Below, in pieces: positions 1 to 9,324 of a stretch of DNA of 64,000 nucleotides. How positions within the stretch are numbered: position 1 is the first letter of the stretch; every line of letters starts with the position of its first letter. A model generated the notes under the pieces. The model was not told the DNA's origin and searched no databases. It worked only from the letters and a program-made list of their open reading frames with translations. The DNA is from an uncultured Bacilli bacterium (lineage in GTDB: Bacteria; Bacillota_I; Bacilli_A; RF39; UBA660), in NCBI GenBank assembly GCA_934086315.1, contig CAKOHZ010000001.1:744001-808000 (forward strand), given 5' to 3'. Made by a program: the position numbers and the translations under genes.

Positions 1-1514
1 CCTGTGAAGGAGCAATTCTAGTAGTAGATGCAACTCAAGGTATAGAAGCTCAAACACTTGCTAATCTTTACCTAGCTTTAGAAGCAGACTTGAAAATAAT
101 GCCAGTTATTAATAAAATAGATTTACCAAATGCAAACCCAGAAAAAGTAAAAGATGAACTTGTTAAAACAATAGGATTTGATAGAGATGAAATAATTTGT
201 TGTTCAGGTAAAACTGGTGAAGGAGTAGATAAGTTATTAGATGCAGTAATTGAAAGAGTACCAAGTCCAAAAAGCGATAGTAATAAACTAAGAGCATTAA
301 TATTTGATAGCTACTTTGATCCATATAAAGGAGTAGTTATTCTTATTAGAATAATGGATGGTATTGTAAAAGTTGGAGATAAAATAAGATTTATAAATTC
401 AAATGCAACTTATGAAGTATTAGAACTAGGTAAACACACTCCACACGAAATTAAAAAGAATAGTTTAAGTGCTGGTGAAGTAGGCTTTTTAAGTGCATCT
501 ATTAAAAGTATTACTGAAGTAGAAGTAGGAGATACAATATGTCTAGATGGAGAAACAGTAGAAGCACTACCTGGTTATAAACCAATGAAACCAATGGTAT
601 TTTCAGGAATATATCCAATTGAATCATCAAAGTATCCTGATTTAAAAGAAGCATTATTAAAACTTAAACTAAGTGATGCATCCCTTACATTTGAACCGGA
701 AACATCAATAGCATTAGGTTTTGGATTTAGATGTGGTTTTCTAGGACTTCTTCATATGGAAATCATACAAGAAAGAATAGAAAGAGAATTTGGAATAGAT
801 ATAATTGCAACTAGTCCATCAGTTATATATGAAGTTATTTTAAACGATGGAAGCAGCATATCTATAGATTCCCCATCTAAAATGCCAGATCCATCAAAAA
901 TATCAAAAGTATTAGAACCATTTGTAAGAGCTAATATATATGTACCAAGTGAATACGTAGGTCCAATAATGGAATTATGCCAAGATAAAAGAGGAATCTA
1001 TAAAAACATGTCATATTTAGATGAAACAAGAGTAAACATAACTTATGAGTTACCTCTATCAGAAATAGTATATGATTTCTTTGATAAATTAAAGAGTTAC
1101 ACTAAAGGCTACGCATCATTTGATTACGAATTTATAGGTAATAGAGAAAGTAAACTAGTTAAAATGGATATACTTTTAAATGGAGATATAATTGATGCAT
1201 TAAGTCTAATAGTTCATAAAGACTTCGCGTATAAACGTGGAAAAATAATATGTGAAAACTTAAAAAAGATCATACCAAGACAAATGTTTCAAGTACCAAT
1301 ACAAGCATGTATAGGATCAAAAGTAATAGCCCGTGAAGATATATCAGCTATGAAAAAGAATGTACTTGCTAAATGTTATGGTGGAGACGTATCAAGAAAA
1401 AGAAAACTTCTTGAAAAACAAAAAGAAGGTAAAAAAAGAATGAAACAAGTAGGTAGTGTATCAATACCTCAAGAAGCATTCTTGACAATACTTAGTACAG
1501 ACGAAAGAGAATAA
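1..1514 (+). CDS. lepA: Elongation factor 4 (LepA), 5' end outside window
   Basis: Ribosomal back-translocase GTPase LepA/EF4, acting on the 70S ribosome in the cytoplasm. The reading frame is open from the left edge (codons begin at position 3), so the start codon and the G1/G2 motifs lie outside the window. What remains begins just after the G3 region with CEGAILVVDATQGIEAQT, followed by the G4 motif NKID (about positions 111-122), EF-G-like domains, and the LepA-specific C-terminal region ending in KRMKQVGSVSIPQEAFL. The residue order matches LepA rather than EF-G or TypA. The stop TAA (1512-1514) directly abuts the stop of the convergent small gene. Identification is firm; only the 5' part is missing. 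Confidence 0.97.
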   Translation, partial: CEGAILVVDATQGIEAQTLANLYLALEADLKIMPVINKIDLPNANPEKVKDELVKTIGFDRDEIICCSGKTGEGVDKLLDAVIERVPSPKSDSNKLRALIFDSYFDPYKGVVILIRIMDGIVKVGDKIRFINSNATYEVLELGKHTPHEIKKNSLSAGEVGFLSASIKSITEVEVGDTICLDGETVEALPGYKPMKPMVFSGIYPIESSKYPDLKEALLKLKLSDASLTFEPETSIALGFGFRCGFLGLLHMEIIQERIEREFGIDIIATSPSVIYEVILNDGSSISIDSPSKMPDPSKISKVLEPFVRANIYVPSEYVGPIMELCQDKRGIYKNMSYLDETRVNITYELPLSEIVYDFFDKLKSYTKGYASFDYEFIGNRESKLVKMDILLNGDIIDALSLIVHKDFAYKRGKIICENLKKIIPRQMFQVPIQACIGSKVIAREDISAMKKNVLAKCYGGDVSRKRKLLEKQKEGKKRMKQVGSVSIPQEAFLTILSTDERE

Positions 1515-1763
1515 TTATTGAAAGAAAGTAAGAGTATCATTGTATGAAGAACTTCTATCTTCATGTGGTACTTTACTTTCTTTTATTTCATCTAATAAAG
1601 GATCTTCGCTTTTTTTAAAAATACTCTTTTCTCTAAGTAAATATGGCTTGACTTCTTTGTATACTGGAATAGACTTCTTAATAACACCTAATGTTTTATT
1701 AGCAGTACTAGCTATACTTGATATATTTATTTTCTTAAAAATAGATAAAAGTTCAGTATTCAT
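1515..1763 (-). CDS. Small hypothetical protein, possibly VrrA/YqfQ-like
   Basis: An 82-residue protein of unknown function. ATG at 1763 is preceded on the minus strand by AGGTGAT at good spacing, so the gene is likely real, whereas the open frame on the opposite strand has no comparable signal. It has a short helical N-terminus, a central stretch TLGVIKKSIPVYKEVKPYL that recalls small Bacilli proteins of the VrrA/YqfQ type (weak resemblance, inference only), and a charged C-terminus. There is no signal peptide or clear membrane helix. Its TAA is the mirror of the lepA stop in a TAATTA hexamer, so the two convergent genes share no spacer and no room for a terminator. Confidence 0.6.
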   Translation of the reverse strand: MNTELLSIFKKINISSIASTANKTLGVIKKSIPVYKEVKPYLLREKSIFKKSEDPLLDEIKESKVPHEDRSSSYNDTLTFFQ

Positions 1764-1835
1764 ACGATCACCTATAATATTATATTAAATTAATTAAAAA
1801 AAGTTATAAAAGATGTTTTTATTTAAAAAATTATA

Positions 1836-1844
1836 TGTTATAAT
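1836..1844 (+). promoter_or_regulatory. Extended -10 promoter for pilC-pilD
   Basis: TGT directly followed by TATAAT (1839-1844), an extended -10 element, about 34 bases before the pilC start. No good -35 hexamer is visible upstream. Confidence 0.5.
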
Positions 1845-1877
1845 CAATGTATAGTAGAGTAAGAAGGAAAGATTAGT

Positions 1878-3695
1878 ATGGCTAAAAAAGGTACAATTAA
1901 AAATAAAAAAACCGTTAAACAAACTAAATCTAAAACAAATAAAAAGTCATCTTTTAATATAATGGCAGTGCCTAAAACAATAATCACTGAAATAATTGCA
2001 CTAATAAGAAGTATAGGCATAGGTGTATTTGGAACTTTTGATATAATAATATCTTTTATTGTGTCATTCTTTAGTTACTTAATATGGGGTATAATAAATA
2101 TAGTAGAATGTATATGGGATTATTTCTTTAAGAGAATATGGCTAGAAATATTTGCATTATCTACAGCACTTTATGAGGGTGTAAGGTACACTTTCTCAAT
2201 TATATTTTATGATTTTCCATTATTTGTATACGATAAATGTAGTAAGGTTGTATACGATGCTTATACACGTATAAAAAGAAGAATAGAGATACTAAAAGAT
2301 ATAGCTAAAAAAGAAAAGGCAGAAGAAACCAAAACATTTAGTCAAAAAGTTCAAGAATATATTAAAGATAAATATGATAACTTATCATTTGTTAAAGCTG
2401 CTCGTGAAAGAAAAGAAGCAAGTCTTATTATAATGACAGTAAATCCTAATGGCGATGATGCTGTTAGATCAGAAGTAAAACAAACATATAGATATTTAGC
2501 AAAAAATAAAGATGGAAAATTAGTAAAGGGTTATTTCGCAGCTCTTTCTAAATTAGATGTTTATTCATATTTAATAGATGAAGGAATGACTGTTTATGAA
2601 ATTGAAACAAACTGGGCAATCAATTTCTTCCATACTGAATCATCTAGTTTAAAGAAAAAAATGAAAACCAAAGACTTAATATTCTGGTTAGCCCAATTAT
2701 CTACTTATATAAAAGCAGGTATTCCACTTACTGACGCAGTTAAAGTCTTAGCAGAACAAGATAAAAGAAAAAGATATAAATCTGTTTATGATGCAGTTAT
2801 TTATGAACTAACAATGGGTGAAACATTCTCAGAAGCATTAAATAAACAAGGAAATGTATTCCCTGCGTTATTAATAAATATGATTAAAAGTGCAGAAATG
2901 ATTGGTAATATAGAAGGTACACTCGATGAAATGAGTGCATATTACCAAGAAGTTGAAGATACAAAAAGAGCAGTTGTTAGTGCTCTTGCATATCCATGTA
3001 TAGTACTTGTTTTCGCAATTGTAATAGTTATATTCATGCTTACATATATAGTTCCACAATTTGTAGATGTATATGAATCAATGAATGCAGAACTTAACCA
3101 AGTAACAATAATTACACTTAATATATCAGCATTCTTGCAAAATGAATACATGAAAATAATTGAGGTAATACTTGCAATTGTAGTAATTTATACATATCTA
3201 TATAAGAAAGTTAAAGCATTTAGAGCAATGATGCAACACATATTTATGAAATTACCAATAGTAGGAGATTTAATAATATATAAAGAAATTGCATTATTTG
3301 CTCGTACATTTGCAACACTAAATAAAAACAATATACTTCTTACAGATAGTATTGATATTTTAGGAAAAATAACTTCAAATGAGATTTATAAAAGTATAAT
3401 GTATAGAACAATAAACAACCTATTAAAAGGTGAAAAAATGAGTGAAACGTTCAAAGATAACTGGGCAGTACCTCAAGTAGCATACTATATGATACTTACA
3501 GGTGAATCTACAGGTGAACTTGCAACAATGCTTGATAAAGTAGGTGACTATTATCAAAAAATGCAAAGAAACTCAGTAAATATGATTAAAACATTTATAG
3601 AACCAATTATGATTATATTCTTAGCAGTAATAGTTGGCTTCATATTAGTAGCAATAGTAGTACCAATGTTTGGTATGTATTCAACTTTAAGTTAG
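1878..3695 (+). CDS. pilC: Type IV pilus/type II secretion inner-membrane platform protein (PilC/GspF family) with extra N-terminal membrane domain
   Basis: Platform protein that couples a cytoplasmic assembly ATPase to pilin polymerisation. Residues 1-28 are Lys-rich; about 35-110 are strongly hydrophobic (two or three membrane segments not usual in PilC); about 205-250 resemble the GspF N-terminal segment (YRYLAKNKDGKLVKGYFAAL, then LIDEGMTVYEIE); two T2SSF domains follow at about 262-395 and 465-600, each ending in membrane helices. The hallmark runs LSTYIKAGIPLTDAVKVLAE and ILTGESTGELATMLDKV are typical. At 605 residues it is about 200 longer than ordinary PilC. RBS AGAAGGAAAG precedes the ATG. 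A prepilin peptidase follows after 11 bases, so the two form an operon; the ATPases and pilins must be elsewhere. Confidence 0.9.
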   Translation: MAKKGTIKNKKTVKQTKSKTNKKSSFNIMAVPKTIITEIIALIRSIGIGVFGTFDIIISFIVSFFSYLIWGIINIVECIWDYFFKRIWLEIFALSTALYEGVRYTFSIIFYDFPLFVYDKCSKVVYDAYTRIKRRIEILKDIAKKEKAEETKTFSQKVQEYIKDKYDNLSFVKAARERKEASLIIMTVNPNGDDAVRSEVKQTYRYLAKNKDGKLVKGYFAALSKLDVYSYLIDEGMTVYEIETNWAINFFHTESSSLKKKMKTKDLIFWLAQLSTYIKAGIPLTDAVKVLAEQDKRKRYKSVYDAVIYELTMGETFSEALNKQGNVFPALLINMIKSAEMIGNIEGTLDEMSAYYQEVEDTKRAVVSALAYPCIVLVFAIVIVIFMLTYIVPQFVDVYESMNAELNQVTIITLNISAFLQNEYMKIIEVILAIVVIYTYLYKKVKAFRAMMQHIFMKLPIVGDLIIYKEIALFARTFATLNKNNILLTDSIDILGKITSNEIYKSIMYRTINNLLKGEKMSETFKDNWAVPQVAYYMILTGESTGELATMLDKVGDYYQKMQRNSVNMIKTFIEPIMIIFLAVIVGFILVAIVVPMFGMYSTLS

Positions 3696-3706
3696 GGGGA
3701 TAAATT

Positions 3707-4474
3707 ATGCAAATAGAAATAATGATTTTAATGACAGTGCTAGGTGCTGTTATGGGTAGCTTTTTAGGATGCATGGGATATAGAATTCCAAATAAAGTAA
3801 AAGCTACCTCACCTAGAAGCTTTTGTAATGATTGTGGCAAAACATTAAAATGGTATATGAATATTCCAATATTATCATATATATTCTTAAAAGGAAGATG
3901 CGCTTATTGTAAAAAACCAATTAACTTTATTTATCCATTCGTAGAAATGGTAAGTGCATTATTATTCTTATGTAATTATCTAATGTATGATTTTACATTT
4001 AATTTTTGGATAGCAACGATATTAACTTGTGCATTAATGGTAACAATAATTAGTGATTTTCTATACTATTACATATCAGATAGGGTATTAATAATATCTG
4101 GAATTTCTATTATTATAACTTTATGTGTATGTTTAGAAATGAGTGAAGTATTTAAACATATTATTGCCTCAGCCTTACTATTTGCTATAATGTACGGTCT
4201 TAAATTGCTTGGAAACTATATGTTCAAAAAAGAATCTCTTGGAGATGGAGACATTAAATTAATGGCAATAATTGCATTAGCACTAGGAGCGATAAACAGT
4301 TTTGTGGCATTATTTATAGGCTCAGTAGTTGGTCTTATTTTCTCATTTATAATTAGTAAGAAAAATAAGGATGGCATTATTCCATTTGGACCATTTCTAC
4401 TTATAGGAGCAATAATAACATTATATTTTTCAAATATAATAACACCATTAATAACAAAATACTTAATATTTTAA
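3707..4474 (+). CDS. pilD: Prepilin peptidase (type IV leader peptidase, A24 family)
   Basis: Membrane aspartic protease that cleaves, and often N-methylates, prepilin leader peptides. The N-terminus has the conserved GSFLGCMGYRIP motif, then a zinc-type CNDCGK...CAYCKK pair (about residues 42-70), then multiple membrane helices. The first catalytic Asp lies in IISDFLYYYISD and the second in the GxGD-type motif GDGDIKL. At 255 residues it is the usual length for ComC/PilD. It lies 11 bases after pilC with RBS GGGGGAT and is followed by a hairpin terminator. Both the cysteine pairs, needed for the methylase region in Gram-negative PilD, and the aspartates are intact. Confidence 0.95.
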   Translation: MQIEIMILMTVLGAVMGSFLGCMGYRIPNKVKATSPRSFCNDCGKTLKWYMNIPILSYIFLKGRCAYCKKPINFIYPFVEMVSALLFLCNYLMYDFTFNFWIATILTCALMVTIISDFLYYYISDRVLIISGISIIITLCVCLEMSEVFKHIIASALLFAIMYGLKLLGNYMFKKESLGDGDIKLMAIIALALGAINSFVALFIGSVVGLIFSFIISKKNKDGIIPFGPFLLIGAIITLYFSNIITPLITKYLIF

Positions 4475-4480
4475 AATAAA

Positions 4481-4508
4481 AGATATTCTTTAAAGAATAT
4501 CTTTTTTA
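4481..4508. terminator. Bidirectional intrinsic terminator, pilD / L,D-transpeptidase
   Basis: AGATATTCTT and AAGAATATCT form an inverted repeat (4481-4490 and 4493-4502) followed by a T run on the plus strand and flanked by A-rich sequence on the other side. It sits between convergent genes. Confidence 0.85.
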
Positions 4509-5798
4509 TTAATTATGAACTAACACCTTAGTTCCAGCACTTACATTGTCATATATTGTTTTAGCAGCATCATGAGGCATATTAACGCAACCATGACTAC
4601 CACTATTGTAATGTATATCTCCACCAAACTCGCTTCTCCATGCAGCATCATGTAATCCAATTCCACCATCAAAAGGCATCCAATAATATACGTGACTATT
4701 GTATCCTGGACCTTTTAAATAAGTGTCATAAGTTTTATATTTAATAGGGAAATATCCAATACGAGTAGGAGTGCTATCTTTACCTGTAACACATAATGTA
4801 GTTAATATAACACCTTTATCTTTATATAATTTAACAGTTTGATCACTAATATCAACTTCAACATACATATCAGGCAATACTTCTAATTTATTAGATTCAA
4901 TAAATCCATATTGTAAATCTTCTGTTTGTACATAATCATAATTACCATCAGTACTAATTCTAAGCACTTTTTGATATTTATCTATCTTTTCTAATTCTTG
5001 TTTATCATCGGTTTTTTTATCATAAAGAGAAGCATCTTCTTTTAAATAAGCAAAATCATTAGTATTTATAGTTTCACTCTCATTAGGAAGATCAATAGGG
5101 TTTTGAGTAGGAATATTGTTTTCTTTATTCTTTGGTTCATTTATTGTGTCATCATCAGGTTCTTTTATTTGATGTTCCATTTCCTCGCCATTTGGCTCAA
5201 TTATTGTATCATCATCAGGTTCTTTTAATTGGTGTTCCATTTCTTTTTTTTTAGTGTCATCAGGAACGGGTTCAGATTTTGATATATCGTCATCATTAAT
5301 TATTATTGATGGTTCATTATTACTTGTGCAAGCACTAAGTCCATATCCAAAACCTAAAGATGAGGCTAAAATTAAAGCACCAGCTAACAATTTACTTCCT
5401 TTTTTAATTTCATAAGAATCATAGCTTTCTTCTTTAATTTCTTCTTTTTTAACAGTACTACGACTTTTTACATTAGTTTTTGCTTTTACATTATATTTAG
5501 ATAATAAATCTGATTCGAAGCGTAAAAATTCTTGATGCGCTTCATTGTATTTTTTTCCACCAGTTTTTGATAAACTAGAGCATTTTTCATACATAGAAAC
5601 ATATTTATCATAATCTTCTTTAACTTCACTATATTTAATATTAAAACTATGTGCTTTTAACGTAACACTATTAAGTTCACTTACTTCAGCATCATTAGCT
5701 TTCATTTCAGTATGTTTTTTAATAAGACCATTTACATTATTTGCATATAAATGCATTTTCTTTCTTAATACTCTAACTAAATCATTATTCATATTCAT
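4509..5798 (-). CDS. L,D-transpeptidase (YkuD domain) with cytoplasmic N-terminal region and internal membrane anchor
   Basis: Peptidoglycan cross-linking L,D-transpeptidase. The C-terminal YkuD domain (about residues 312-428) carries His383 and the catalytic motif SGSHGCVN with Cys404. Upstream is an SH3-like stretch (about 245-305). A hydrophobic segment at about 137-155 ends in GLSAC, which looks like a lipobox but lies 157 residues in, so it is probably a signal anchor. Residues 1-130 are charged and helical and should be cytoplasmic. Between the anchor and the SH3-like part is an acidic linker with two near-identical copies of EMEHQxKEPDDDTIxEP (about 186-222). RBS GGGGGAA precedes ATG 5798; an in-frame ATG at 5792 is an alternative. 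Confidence 0.9.
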   Translation of the reverse strand: MNMNNDLVRVLRKKMHLYANNVNGLIKKHTEMKANDAEVSELNSVTLKAHSFNIKYSEVKEDYDKYVSMYEKCSSLSKTGGKKYNEAHQEFLRFESDLLSKYNVKAKTNVKSRSTVKKEEIKEESYDSYEIKKGSKLLAGALILASSLGFGYGLSACTSNNEPSIIINDDDISKSEPVPDDTKKKEMEHQLKEPDDDTIIEPNGEEMEHQIKEPDDDTINEPKNKENNIPTQNPIDLPNESETINTNDFAYLKEDASLYDKKTDDKQELEKIDKYQKVLRISTDGNYDYVQTEDLQYGFIESNKLEVLPDMYVEVDISDQTVKLYKDKGVILTTLCVTGKDSTPTRIGYFPIKYKTYDTYLKGPGYNSHVYYWMPFDGGIGLHDAAWRSEFGGDIHYNSGSHGCVNMPHDAAKTIYDNVSAGTKVLVHN

Positions 5799-5942
5799 TC
5801 CCCCATATATATGTATAAATTATATCACAAATGATACAAAAAGTCAATTTTTCTTATAACTGCGAAATAATAGTGTTTATGTAATTATAAGATCAAGCGC
5901 TCTTAACACGCATAAAAATACAATGCAGAATTAAGTTAACTA

Positions 5943-5971
5943 TTTACAAACATAAATGCTAGTGTTATAAT
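5943..5971 (+). promoter_or_regulatory. Promoter of the ileS T-box transcript
   Basis: TTTACA (5943-5948), 17-base spacer, TATAAT (5966-5971) preceded by TG, that is an extended -10. It lies directly upstream of the T-box leader. Confidence 0.85.
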
Positions 5972-5977
5972 TAACTC

Positions 5978-6190
5978 ATTCAAAACAAATGAGGAAGACG
6001 TTATATAATGAATTTTATAGAGAACTAGTGGCTGGTGGAAACTAGGAAATGAAGTTATATATAGATCACTTCTGATGTTACCTATGGATAAGATAGGTAC
6101 GCAAATATTGCGTTAAAATAATTAAGTTAATAAGAGGGATGGTACCGTCTATTTATAGACTCCTTGGTAACCATTCTTTTTTTATAGGAG
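5978..6190 (+). promoter_or_regulatory. T-box riboswitch (isoleucine) upstream of ileS
   Basis: Leader RNA sensing uncharged tRNA-Ile. Stem I features include AGAGAACTAGTGG...GAAACTAG, with a likely ATC specifier at 6065-6067 followed by A. The antiterminator T-box sequence is AGGGATGGTACCGTC (about 6134-6148), a variant of the usual AGGGTGGNACCGCG. The competing terminator uses GGTAACCATTC followed by a T run (about 6165-6182). Position immediately upstream of ileS fits. Confidence 0.92.
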
Positions 6191-6199
6191 GGAAAAAGT

Positions 6200-9100
6200 A
6201 TGAAAGATTTTGAAAGTTTAAGAAACAAATCAGTAGAAGAAAATGATGCAGAACTTATTAATTTTTGGAAGAAAGATGATATCTTAAACAAATCAATAGA
6301 AAATAGAAGTAAAAATTCAAATTATGTTTTCTATGATGGACCAGCAACTGCTAATGGTAATCCAGGGCTTCATCACATGATTGCCAAATTTCTTAAAGAT
6401 ACGTTCTGTAAGTATCAAACTATGAAAGGTAACAAAGTAATTAGAAAAATAGGTTGGGATACTCATGGTTTACCAGTAGAAGTACAAGTAGAAAAAGAAC
6501 TACACTTCGATGGCAAAAAAGATATAGAAAAGTATGGTATTGAAAAATTTAATCAAAAATGTAAGGAATCAGTATGGACTAACGTAGATGCATTTAATAG
6601 ACTTACTGATGAAATGGGACAACTAATTGATTTAGAGCATCCATATATTACATACGATAATAATTACATTGAAACTGAATGGTATATCTTAAAGAAATTC
6701 TTTGATGAAGGATTATTCTATGAAGGAGTTAAAATCGTACCATGGTGTCCTAGATGTGGAACAGGGCTTGCATCTCATGAAGTAGCTCAAGGTTATGAAA
6801 ATGTTACTGCCAATACTGTAATAGTTCCATTTAAGAAAAAAGATAGTGATGAATACTTCTTAGTATGGACAACAACTCCATGGACATTAATTGCAAATTT
6901 AGCACTTTGTGTTAACCCTAAAGAAGATTATGTAACCGTATCAAGCAAAGGATATAAATTTATTCTTGCTGAAAAATTAGTTTCATCAGTTTTAGGGGAA
7001 GATTACGAAATCTTAGAAAGATACAAAGGTAAAGATTTAGAATATACTGAATATGAGCAATTAATGCCATTTATAGATGTTAAAGGTAAATCTTTCTTCG
7101 TACTTTGTGATAAATACGTTACTACTGAAGATGGTACTGGTGTAGTACATATTGCTCCAGCATTTGGACAAGACGATGCTAACGTATGCAAAAAATATCA
7201 CATTGCAGTAGTAAATCCAGTCGGAGAAGATGGAAAATACACAGAAGGTCCATGGAAAGGACAAGATGTATTTGAAGTAGATGAAGTAGTAATTAAATGG
7301 TTAAAAGAAAATGATAAACTATTTAAGAAAATAAAAATGGATCACGATTATCCACACTGCTGGAGATGTCATCACCCATTACTATACTATTCAAGACCAA
7401 GTTATTATTTAGAAATAACTAAAATCAAAGATAAAATTATCAAAGCAAATAAAACAGTTAATTGGTTTCCATCATTCGTTGGTGAAAAGAGATTTGGAAA
7501 CTGGCTTGAAAATTTAAATGATTGGGCTATCTCAAGAAATAGATATTGGGGAACACCACTTCCATTGTGGAGATGCGAATGTGGTCATATGGAAATGATC
7601 GGAAGTAGAGAAGAGCTAGCAGAAAAAGCAACTACTAAAGTGGATCCAAAAACTATAGATTTACATAGACCATACGTAGATGACATTCATATTAAATGCC
7701 CAGATTGTGGTAAAGAAATGTCTAGATGCGAAGAAGTAATAGATTGCTGGTTTGATAGTGGTTCAATGCCATTTGCTCAATATCATTATCCATTTGAGAA
7801 TAAAACTCTATGGAAGAGCCAATTCCCAGCTGACTTCATTTCAGAAGGAATTGATCAAACAAGAGGTTGGTTCTATTCACTAATCGTAATAAGTGTATTC
7901 TTAACAGGTAAGAGCCCGTACAAAAATGTATTAGTTAATGAATTATTACTAGATAAAAATGGACAAAAGATGCACAAATCAAAAGGAAATTCAATCGAAC
8001 CATTCTCATTAATTCATAAATATGGAGCAGACCCAATCAGATGGTATATAGCTTATGCTTCACCTGTATGGACTCCACTTAAATTTGACGAAGATGGTGT
8101 TAAAGAAGCAAACTCTAAACTATTTAGTACACTTAAAAACACTTATACATTCTTCGCAATGTATGCTAATGCTGATAAATTATCAACTGAAGACTTCGAT
8201 ATAAGCAATGATAAATTAGATCAAATAGATTATTGGCTACTATCTAAATATAATAATTTAGTTAAAAATGTAACTAACTATATGGATAAATATGATCTAA
8301 ATAAAACAGTTCATTTAATTCAAGACTTTGTATGTGATGATTTAAGTAATTGGTATATTAGACGTAATAGACGTAGATTCTGGGAAAGTGAACTTACTGA
8401 TTCTAAGAAAGCAGTATATAAAACTACATATGATGTATTAGTTGGTGTATGTAAATTAATAGCTCCAATTAGTCCATTCTTAAGTGAAGAAATCTATCAA
8501 AAACTAACTGGAGAAGAAAGTGTTCATTTAGCTAATTACCCAGTTTGTGATGAATCATTAATAGATGAAAAATTAGAAGAAAAGATGGATTTAGTAATAG
8601 AACTAATTAGTTACACTAGAAACATTCGTGAAGAAGCTAAAATCAAAGTACGTCAACCAATCAAAGAAGTAATATTTGAAGAAAAATATAAAGAATTAGT
8701 TGGTGAATTTGAAAGTCTATTTAAAGAAGAACTTAATGTTAAAGAAGTTAACTGGACTAAAGACTTATCTAAATATTTAACTATCTCTTATAAACCAAAC
8801 TTTAAAGAAGTAGGAAAAGTATTTGGAAGTAATATTAAAGCATTCACTGATTATTTAAATAATATTAGCAATGAAGATTCTAAAAAATTAGAAGAAGGAA
8901 AACTAACTATTACATTAAATGATACTGAATATAATGTTGACTCAAGTTATGTATTAAAAACAGTTAATGCAACTGAAGGATACAAAGCAGTAATGCTAAA
9001 TTATAAGACAGTTATTATAAATACAACTCTTGATCAAGATTTAATTAACGAAGGTTTAGCTCGTGAAATAGTATCTAAAGTACAAAACTTAAGAAAAACA

Positions 9101-9295
9101 AGTGGATTTGATATTTCAGACAGAATAGATATGAAATATAATGGACCTAAAGAAATAAAAGATGCATTAAATGAATTCAAGAGTTATATTATGGATGAAG
9201 TATTAGCTCTTACTCTAACTGAAGATGAAAGTGCATCTGAAGAATTAAAGATAAATGATTATATTATGAAAGTATCTATCAAACAAGTTAAATAA
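6200..9295 (+). CDS. ileS: Isoleucyl-tRNA synthetase, type 2, with GxHH variant of the HIGH motif
   Basis: Charges tRNA-Ile. Class I signature GPATANGNPGLHHM places Gly56-Leu57-His58-His59 where most enzymes have HxGH; the KMSKS loop reads KMHKS (590-594). GWDTHGLPVEVQVEK and the CP1 editing domain (about 185-400, with WTTTPWTL) are present. Length 1031 and a C-terminus without the CxxC zinc knuckle of type 1 enzymes (about 920 residues) place it with the eukaryote-like type 2 group. Family knowledge: type 2 enzymes resist mupirocin, and a swapped GxHH motif has been reported in hyper-resistant members. RBS GGAGGG precedes the ATG; expression is under the T-box. Confidence 0.97.
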   Translation: MKDFESLRNKSVEENDAELINFWKKDDILNKSIENRSKNSNYVFYDGPATANGNPGLHHMIAKFLKDTFCKYQTMKGNKVIRKIGWDTHGLPVEVQVEKELHFDGKKDIEKYGIEKFNQKCKESVWTNVDAFNRLTDEMGQLIDLEHPYITYDNNYIETEWYILKKFFDEGLFYEGVKIVPWCPRCGTGLASHEVAQGYENVTANTVIVPFKKKDSDEYFLVWTTTPWTLIANLALCVNPKEDYVTVSSKGYKFILAEKLVSSVLGEDYEILERYKGKDLEYTEYEQLMPFIDVKGKSFFVLCDKYVTTEDGTGVVHIAPAFGQDDANVCKKYHIAVVNPVGEDGKYTEGPWKGQDVFEVDEVVIKWLKENDKLFKKIKMDHDYPHCWRCHHPLLYYSRPSYYLEITKIKDKIIKANKTVNWFPSFVGEKRFGNWLENLNDWAISRNRYWGTPLPLWRCECGHMEMIGSREELAEKATTKVDPKTIDLHRPYVDDIHIKCPDCGKEMSRCEEVIDCWFDSGSMPFAQYHYPFENKTLWKSQFPADFISEGIDQTRGWFYSLIVISVFLTGKSPYKNVLVNELLLDKNGQKMHKSKGNSIEPFSLIHKYGADPIRWYIAYASPVWTPLKFDEDGVKEANSKLFSTLKNTYTFFAMYANADKLSTEDFDISNDKLDQIDYWLLSKYNNLVKNVTNYMDKYDLNKTVHLIQDFVCDDLSNWYIRRNRRRFWESELTDSKKAVYKTTYDVLVGVCKLIAPISPFLSEEIYQKLTGEESVHLANYPVCDESLIDEKLEEKMDLVIELISYTRNIREEAKIKVRQPIKEVIFEEKYKELVGEFESLFKEELNVKEVNWTKDLSKYLTISYKPNFKEVGKVFGSNIKAFTDYLNNISNEDSKKLEEGKLTITLNDTEYNVDSSYVLKTVNATEGYKAVMLNYKTVIINTTLDQDLINEGLAREIVSKVQNLRKTSGFDISDRIDMKYNGPKEIKDALNEFKSYIMDEVLALTLTEDESASEELKINDYIMKVSIKQVK

Positions 9296-9298
9296 CAT

Positions 9299-9321
9299 AA
9301 GCACTAGAAATAGTGCTTTTA
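9299..9321 (+). terminator. Intrinsic terminator of ileS
   Basis: AAGCACTA, loop GAAA, TAGTGCTT, then a short T run. It begins four bases after the ileS stop. Confidence 0.8.
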
Positions 9322-9324
9322 ATT

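Noticed and set aside
1540..1788. 82-residue plus-strand frame opposite the small gene at 1515-1763
   Set aside because: It lacks an RBS, and its sequence is explained by the minus-strand gene, which has AGGTGAT before its ATG.
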